Source: Erginobacter sp964465735
Lineage (GTDB): Bacteria > Auribacterota > Erginobacteria > Erginobacterales > Erginobacteraceae
NCBI GenBank assembly: GCA_964465735.1
Contig: CAYXKT010000100.1
Span: 1 to 10,137, forward strand
Reading direction: 5' to 3'
Length of the DNA stretch: 10,137 nucleotides
Made by a program: the position numbers and the translations under genes. The notes under the pieces are model-generated. The model was not told the DNA's origin and did no database searches. It was given only the letters and a program-made list of their open reading frames with translations. Below, one piece after another: positions 6,507 to 10,137 of the stretch; the first letter of the stretch is position 1, and the number at the start of each line of letters is the position of its first letter.

Positions 6507-7271
6507 ATGAACATCCTGCTTCTTCTCGCCACCCTGATCATCTCGATGATTGCCGTCCGGATCGGAGCGGTGGCCTTTAACCTGACCGGGCTGGAATGGA
6601 AGGTGGCCAAGTTTCAGGCCCTCTCCTGCTTCACCGGAACGGGTTTCACCACCCGGGAGTCGGAACTGATCCTGGCCAGTCCTCGCCGACGGAGGATCGC
6701 CACCTATCTGGTCATCATCGGGCACGCCGGATTCGTGGCGATGATCGCCACCTTTGCCAACTCGATCCGTCCCAGCCAGGTCCTGACCCAGCTCGATCTC
6801 CCCTTCCTCCGCTCTTTCGTTCCGCCCCAGTTGTTACCCCTGATCAACCTCCTGATCATCACCGCAGCGGTTTTCGCTTTGGTTCGTTTTCTCCCCCATA
6901 CCGCGGTGGCCCGCAAAGTCACCATCCTGGCCAAGAAGAAACTGATCGGAAAAAAGATCATCCTCCAGGAAAAGTTCGAGGAGATCTTCATCGCCCCCGG
7001 TGGCTTCGGGGTCTCCCGGGTAAATATCGAGGAGAGCAGCCCACTCTCCGGCCAGACCCTGGCCGAAGCCGATCTGCGAAAACACGGGATCACCGTTTTA
7101 GTCATTGAGCGGGGGTTGACCACCATCGCCAACCCTCCGGCCAACACTCGGATTCAAATCGGAGACGTTCTCCTCTGTTTCGGTAAATTAACCACGATGA
7201 AAGATGAAGTCTATACACTCGGCGGCGAACCCGAGAAAATCTCCGGCCAAAAGGAAGATCCGGATTATTAA
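6507..7271 (+). CDS. Membrane protein with TrkA-C (RCK-C) domain
   Basis: 254 residues with hydrophobic segments at about 3-23, 64-83 and 108-128, then a soluble C-terminal TrkA-C/RCK-C domain (about 165-235, with GVSRVNIEESSPLSGQ, ADLRKHGITVLVIER and RIQIGDVLLCFG). The loop FTGTGFTTRESELI (42-55) resembles a block shared by a family of TrkA-C-tailed inner-membrane proteins. RCK-C domains usually bind a small ligand and gate ion flow, so a role in cation, perhaps potassium, transport or its control is inferred. The N-terminal nucleotide-binding RCK-N part is absent, which makes it unlike classical TrkA. The start ATG 6507 has only a weak purine stretch upstream. It ends 31 bases before the small leader ORF of hisG. 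Substrate is unknown. Confidence 0.75.
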   Translation: MNILLLLATLIISMIAVRIGAVAFNLTGLEWKVAKFQALSCFTGTGFTTRESELILASPRRRRIATYLVIIGHAGFVAMIATFANSIRPSQVLTQLDLPFLRSFVPPQLLPLINLLIITAAVFALVRFLPHTAVARKVTILAKKKLIGKKIILQEKFEEIFIAPGGFGVSRVNIEESSPLSGQTLAEADLRKHGITVLVIERGLTTIANPPANTRIQIGDVLLCFGKLTTMKDEVYTLGGEPEKISGQKEDPDY

Positions 7272-7290
7272 TGGTTGCCTAATTCCCTCC

Positions 7291-7296
7291 GGAGAG
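7291..7296 (+). promoter_or_regulatory. Ribosome binding site of the hisG leader ORF
   Basis: GGAGAG lies 6 bases before ATG 7303, whereas the hisG ATG at 7359 has no comparable motif nearby. This is the main reason to think ribosomes enter upstream and reach hisG by coupling. Confidence 0.45.
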
Positions 7297-7302
7297 ATAA
7301 TA

Positions 7303-7362
7303 ATGGGGGAAATTCAAAATTCAGCAACTTTAAGCCGGAATTTAAAAAAACCAATTCGATGA
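7303..7362 (+). CDS. Possible 19-residue leader peptide overlapping hisG
   Basis: ATG to TGA encoding MGEIQNSATLSRNLKKPIR. The stop codon overlaps the hisG start as ATGA (7359-7362), and GGAGAG sits 6 bases before its ATG. It contains no histidine, so it is not a classical his attenuator peptide. A role in translational coupling is inferred from the overlap and the missing ribosome site at hisG. With only 19 codons, chance cannot be excluded. Confidence 0.35.
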   Translation: MGEIQNSATLSRNLKKPIR

Positions 7363-8258
7363 AAATTAATCACAACTCCACAGAACAAACATTGATCAGA
7401 CTGGGCCTGCCCAAGGGAAGTCTCCAGGAATCAACCTTTGATCTCTTCCGTCGGGCGGGATTCTCGATTGCCTGCGGCAACCGCTCCTACTATCCCTGGA
7501 TCGACGACCCGGAGATTGAGGCTGTCCTGATCCGGGCCCAGGAGATCCCCCGCTATGTAGAAAAAGGCGTCATTGACGCCGGAATTACCGGGCTTGACTG
7601 GCTGAAGGAGAGCGGGGCAGCAGTCGAGGAGATCGCTAACTTGGTCTATGCCAAGGCGGGATTCCGACCGGTACGCTGGGTACTGGCGGTCCCCGAAGAG
7701 TCGTCTTTCAAAAAACCGGAAGATCTCCGGGGCAAGAGAATCGCCACCGAACTGGTCAACGTTACCCGAAACTACTTCTTCGAGCGGGGAATCGACTGCG
7801 AAGTGGAGTTTTCCTGGGGAGCAACCGAAGTCAAACCCCCACAGCTGGCCGATGGAATCGTCGAGCTGACCGAGACCGGTTCCTCCCTGCGAGCCAATAA
7901 TCTGAGAATTGTAGAGACAATCCTGGAGAGTACCACCCGATTGATCGTAAATGAAAAGATCTGGGATGATCCTCCCCGGCGGCGAAAGCTTGAGAACCTT
8001 GCCCTTCTCCTCCAGGCGGCGATCGACGCCCAAGACAAGGTCGGAATGAAGATGAACGTCCGCCGAGATCAACTCCAGCGGGTGCTGGAGATCCTCCCCT
8101 CGCTTCATTCTCCAACACTCTCCGATCAGATCGACCGGGACTGGGTGGCCGTCGAGGTGGTGATTAAGGAGAAACGGGTCCGAGAACTGATCCCGGCCTT
8201 AAAGGCCTCCGGGGCTACCGGCATTATTGAATACCCACTGAACAAGATTGTCGTTTAG
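7359..8258 (+). CDS. hisG: ATP phosphoribosyltransferase, long form
   Basis: First enzyme of histidine biosynthesis: ATP plus PRPP gives phosphoribosyl-ATP and pyrophosphate. 299 residues, the usual long-form length. Seen: LGLPKGSLQES near the start (15-25), DAGITGLDWL (73-82), the PRPP-binding region around GIVELTETGSSLRANNLR (166-183), and a C-terminal regulatory domain (about 225-299, with GMKMNVRRD and SGATGIIEYPLNKIVV) that in long-form enzymes binds histidine and makes HisZ unnecessary. Start ATG 7359 was chosen because the family N-terminus begins there; an in-frame TTG at 7275 would add 28 low-complexity residues. No other his gene is in the window, so it is not in a his operon here. 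The upstream leader ORF overlaps it by ATGA. Confidence 0.95.
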   Translation: MKINHNSTEQTLIRLGLPKGSLQESTFDLFRRAGFSIACGNRSYYPWIDDPEIEAVLIRAQEIPRYVEKGVIDAGITGLDWLKESGAAVEEIANLVYAKAGFRPVRWVLAVPEESSFKKPEDLRGKRIATELVNVTRNYFFERGIDCEVEFSWGATEVKPPQLADGIVELTETGSSLRANNLRIVETILESTTRLIVNEKIWDDPPRRRKLENLALLLQAAIDAQDKVGMKMNVRRDQLQRVLEILPSLHSPTLSDQIDRDWVAVEVVIKEKRVRELIPALKASGATGIIEYPLNKIVV

Positions 8259-8348
8259 TTCGTCTATTACCTGACCGCGCGATTCAATCCACTTGACCCG
8301 GGTGAGAAATTCGCAGTAAATCCTGGATAATGCTGAAACGGAGTGGCT

Positions 8349-8398
8349 GAGCATTGGAGCAGTGAACAGTTGGCCCCGCCTCCATCACTTCAATGCTC
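8349..8398. repeat. Imperfect inverted repeat between hisG and the COX24-like gene
   Basis: gagcattg (8349-8356) and caatgctc (8391-8398) pair perfectly, and agtga (8361-8365) pairs with tcact (8385-8389) further in. The stretch also reads as degenerate iterations of ggagca/attgg-type words. No T-run follows, so a terminator for hisG is possible but weak. Confidence 0.4.
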
Positions 8399-8433
8399 CA
8401 TCATTCCAATTATATAAATTCAAATCGCCTACT

Positions 8434-8439
8434 AAGGAG
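8434..8439 (+). promoter_or_regulatory. Ribosome binding site of the COX24/mS38-like gene
   Basis: AAGGAG, 7 bases before ATG 8447: close to ideal in sequence and spacing. It shows that the 29-codon frame is translated rather than a longer frame read through this region. An AT-rich tatataaa (about 8410-8417) upstream might be a -10 region, with no clear -35. Confidence 0.7.
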
Positions 8440-8446
8440 ATAACCA

Positions 8447-8536
8447 ATGCCCTCAGGACGGAAAAAAAGAAAGTCCAAGATCGCCAAGCACAAGCGAAAA
8501 AAAAGGCTGCGAAGGGACCGGCACAAGAAGAAATGA
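8447..8536 (+). CDS. 29-residue basic protein of the AURKAIP1/COX24 (mS38) type
   Basis: Encodes 29 residues beginning MPSGRKKRKSKIAKHKRKK and ending RHKKK, over half Lys/Arg. The pattern MPSG-basic-KIxxHKRKKRLRxxRHKKK matches, from memory, the very short AURKAIP1/COX24-domain proteins of Bacteroidetes and related bacteria; the eukaryotic relative is mitochondrial ribosomal protein mS38 and the actinobacterial one bS22. A role as a small-subunit ribosomal protein bound to rRNA is therefore likely. It has a strong AAGGAG site, and its TGA overlaps the ATG of the TPR lipoprotein gene (ATGA at 8533-8536), so the two are probably co-translated. A frame open through the same bases in another phase (from 8362) is spurious. 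It is easily missed because of its size. Confidence 0.75.
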   Translation: MPSGRKKRKSKIAKHKRKKRLRRDRHKKK

Positions 8537-9927
8537 CGCGGAAACGCACCCTTCTGGCCTGTGGGATCGTTCTCACCCTGCTCACCGGGTGTCTTCCGCG
8601 TTCAATGTCTTCCAGCCCATCGACGACTGGCAAGGCTGAAGACCATCCGGACCAGCAACGGGCTTACTCTCATTATGCCCGGGGATCCTATCACGAGTAT
8701 CATCAGGAATTTGATGATGCTCTCCGGGAATATCAGAAGGTTCTGCAATTTGACCCGGATTGTTTTGAGGCGGCGCTTAAGGCCGGTTCGATCCTGATCA
8801 GTCAGAACGAACCCGACGAAAGTATTGGCTGGCTAAAGCAGGCGCGGAAGATCAATCCGGAGTCATTCCGGGCCGTCTTTCTTCTTGCCACCGCCCATTA
8901 CCAGGCAGGGCGAGAAGATCTGGCTCTCTCCGGTTACCGCGAAGCCAGTCAACTCAACCCGGAAGAACGAAGCCCCTATCTGCTCTCCGCCGCCATCTTT
9001 ACCAAGCGGGAGGATTACACTGCGGCCCTCAATGCCTACCTGGAATTAGTCGAGGTCGCTCCGGATCAGCCCGATCCCTGGTTCCGGATGGGCTTGATCT
9101 ATACCAAGCTGGAGAATCTACCCTCGGCCATCGTGGCCTTCGAGAAAGCCCTGGCACTGGCCCCGAGTTCGCTGGAAGCCAGATTGGCCCTGGCTCTGGC
9201 TTACGACCTCGCCAACGACGACCACAAAGCCATTGGAGAATACGAACGGGCCCTGCCTTTCTCCCCCGAGAACACCAATATCCACCACCGTCTGGGCACC
9301 CTTTACTACTCTACCGGACAGTTCCAGAAGGCGATCGATTCTTTCCTCCGTCTGCTGGAGATCATACCGGATTCTCCGGATGTCCTTTTTCTTCTCGGCA
9401 CCACTCAACTCAAGGCAAAAAATTATCCGGCCGCGATCGATGCGTACCGAAAAGCCCTGGAACAAGGAGAAATCTCCGACCTGCTCCTCTTCCAGTTGGG
9501 AGCGGCTTACGAAAGAAATCAAAACTTCGAGGAAGCGGTCCGCTACTTTGAAAAAACGATCGAGCTCAACCCCCGCAATGCCGCCGCCTATAATTATCTC
9601 GGCTATATGTACGCCGACCGGGGGGTCCGGCTCGATGAAGCGCTGGAACTGATTCAAAGAGCACTGGAATTCGAACCGGAGAACGGGGCTTACATCGACA
9701 GCTTGGGCTGGGTTTATTACCAGCAGGGGGAGTACAAACTGGCGATCCGTGAACTACAGAGGGCGGCCGATCTGCTCCCTGACGACCCCAGCGTCCGGGA
9801 CCATCTCGGCGATGCCTACTTTCAACTGGGAGAAAATGCCCGGGCCCGGAAACAATGGGAAAGATCCCTTGAACTTGCCCCCGAAAACCCGGAACTGATC
9901 CAAAACAAGCTGGATGGCGGGAAATAG
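8533..9927 (+). CDS. TPR-repeat lipoprotein
   Basis: 464 residues. The N-terminus MTRKRTLLACGIVLTLLTGC has a basic start, a hydrophobic stretch and the lipobox LTGC, with C20 as the lipidated residue, so the mature protein is anchored in a membrane facing the periplasm. After a short linker come about 12 tetratricopeptide repeats of roughly 34 residues (about 36-460), with typical A-x-x-x-Y/F...A-L-x-x-x-P patterns. The last three (NYLGYMYADRGVRLDEAL, YIDSLGWVYYQQGEYKLA, VRDHLGDAYFQLGE) match a conserved block seen in many Gram-negative TPR proteins. Likely a scaffold for envelope protein complexes; partner unknown. An upstream in-frame ATG at 8362 would remove the signal peptide from the terminus and run over the 29-codon gene, so ATG 8533 was chosen. 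No strong ribosome site of its own; ATGA coupling is likely. Confidence 0.9.
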   Translation: MTRKRTLLACGIVLTLLTGCLPRSMSSSPSTTGKAEDHPDQQRAYSHYARGSYHEYHQEFDDALREYQKVLQFDPDCFEAALKAGSILISQNEPDESIGWLKQARKINPESFRAVFLLATAHYQAGREDLALSGYREASQLNPEERSPYLLSAAIFTKREDYTAALNAYLELVEVAPDQPDPWFRMGLIYTKLENLPSAIVAFEKALALAPSSLEARLALALAYDLANDDHKAIGEYERALPFSPENTNIHHRLGTLYYSTGQFQKAIDSFLRLLEIIPDSPDVLFLLGTTQLKAKNYPAAIDAYRKALEQGEISDLLLFQLGAAYERNQNFEEAVRYFEKTIELNPRNAAAYNYLGYMYADRGVRLDEALELIQRALEFEPENGAYIDSLGWVYYQQGEYKLAIRELQRAADLLPDDPSVRDHLGDAYFQLGENARARKQWERSLELAPENPELIQNKLDGGK

Positions 9928-10041
9928 GCAATAAAAAATAGTCAGAGGACCGAGGCAAGCAACAATGCGGCAAATGAAATGCCCAGATCTCAAACTCCGG
10001 GAAAATGCGCTGACTCCTGTCCGGTCCTGATTTAAACCAAT

Positions 10042-10057
10042 GTAACACTTTAGCCTT
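10042..10057. repeat. Copy of 16 bp repeat core gtaacactttagcctt
   Basis: Identical to 106-121, the outer end of the palindromic element at 98-317; tcctgatt also precedes both. Downstream sequence differs, with short hairpins such as cattcc/ggagtg and cgggat/atcccg (10080-10115). This is probably another member of the same family, cut by the window end or carrying a different interior. Confidence 0.55.
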
Positions 10058-10128
10058 TGCAAATACAGACTTGATGTAGCATTCCTTTGGAGTGCGGGAT
10101 TAATTTTTGATCCCGGAGGATCCCGGCG

Positions 10129-10137
10129 ATGCTCGCC
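10129..10137 (+). CDS. Possible start of a further gene, cut by the window end
   Basis: ATG CTC GCC follows GGAGGA (10115-10120) at 8 bases spacing, a good ribosome site. Only three codons are visible, so no product can be given. The region may instead be the interior of the repeat that begins near 10042. Confidence 0.2.

Noticed and set aside
6242..6610. Minus-strand frame across the speB-TrkA-C spacer
   Set aside because: Overlaps the start of the membrane-protein gene in antisense, with no motif and no ribosome site.
7275..7358. 28-residue extension of HisG from TTG 7275
   Set aside because: Asn/Lys/Phe-rich stretch, not part of the family. The region better fits a leader ORF in another frame.
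7431..8108. 225-residue minus-strand frame opposite hisG
   Set aside because: The antisense of a well-conserved enzyme gene with no family features of its own.
8362..8532. 57-residue N-terminal extension of the TPR protein
   Set aside because: It would bury the lipoprotein signal and read the COX24-like gene out of frame. ATG 8533 explains both.

Overview
The window looks like chromosomal DNA from a Gram-negative-type bacterium. It carries a lipoprotein signal, a sensor kinase with two PAS domains, and a tiny basic ribosomal-type protein like those of Bacteroidetes-related lineages. Species cannot be named from the sequence; an uncultured member of the FCB group or a neighbouring phylum is a guess. 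Genes are fairly GC-rich, while the spacers are more AT-rich and full of palindromic repeats.

Region 1-392 holds no gene. It contains the right arm of a dispersed palindromic element (1-51) and a second palindromic element (98-317) that encloses a third (137-264). On the minus strand follows a soluble hybrid histidine kinase with a C-terminal receiver domain (393-2435), then a 0.4 kb spacer with a repeat remnant (2796-2826).

The centre (2865-6123) is a polyamine locus. On the minus strand, a deoxyhypusine synthase-like gene (speY type) overlaps by ATGA a pyruvoyl-dependent arginine decarboxylase gene (pdaD). Divergent from them on the plus strand is agmatinase (speB), preceded by an unrecognised 56-residue arginine-rich ORF. 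Together they would convert arginine to agmatine, then putrescine, then probably homospermidine, without ornithine decarboxylase or AdoMet decarboxylase. The divergent spacer contains a 165 bp near-perfectly symmetric palindrome (4771-4935) whose right arm is repeated exactly at the window start.

On the plus strand after speB come a spacer with a small ORF interrupted by an amber codon (6302-6448), a membrane protein with a TrkA-C (RCK-C) domain, a possible 19-codon leader ORF overlapping long-form hisG by ATGA, and a two-gene unit. That unit pairs a 29-residue COX24/mS38-type basic protein with a TPR lipoprotein, again overlapping by ATGA. The window ends in a spacer with another copy of the 16 bp repeat core and a possible start of a further gene.

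The most notable points are the compact polyamine route, the palindromic repeat families, the sub-60-residue ORFs placed just upstream of larger genes, and the matching three-cysteine motif in both PAS domains of the kinase. I saw no CRISPR array, tRNA, rRNA, transposase or phage gene.
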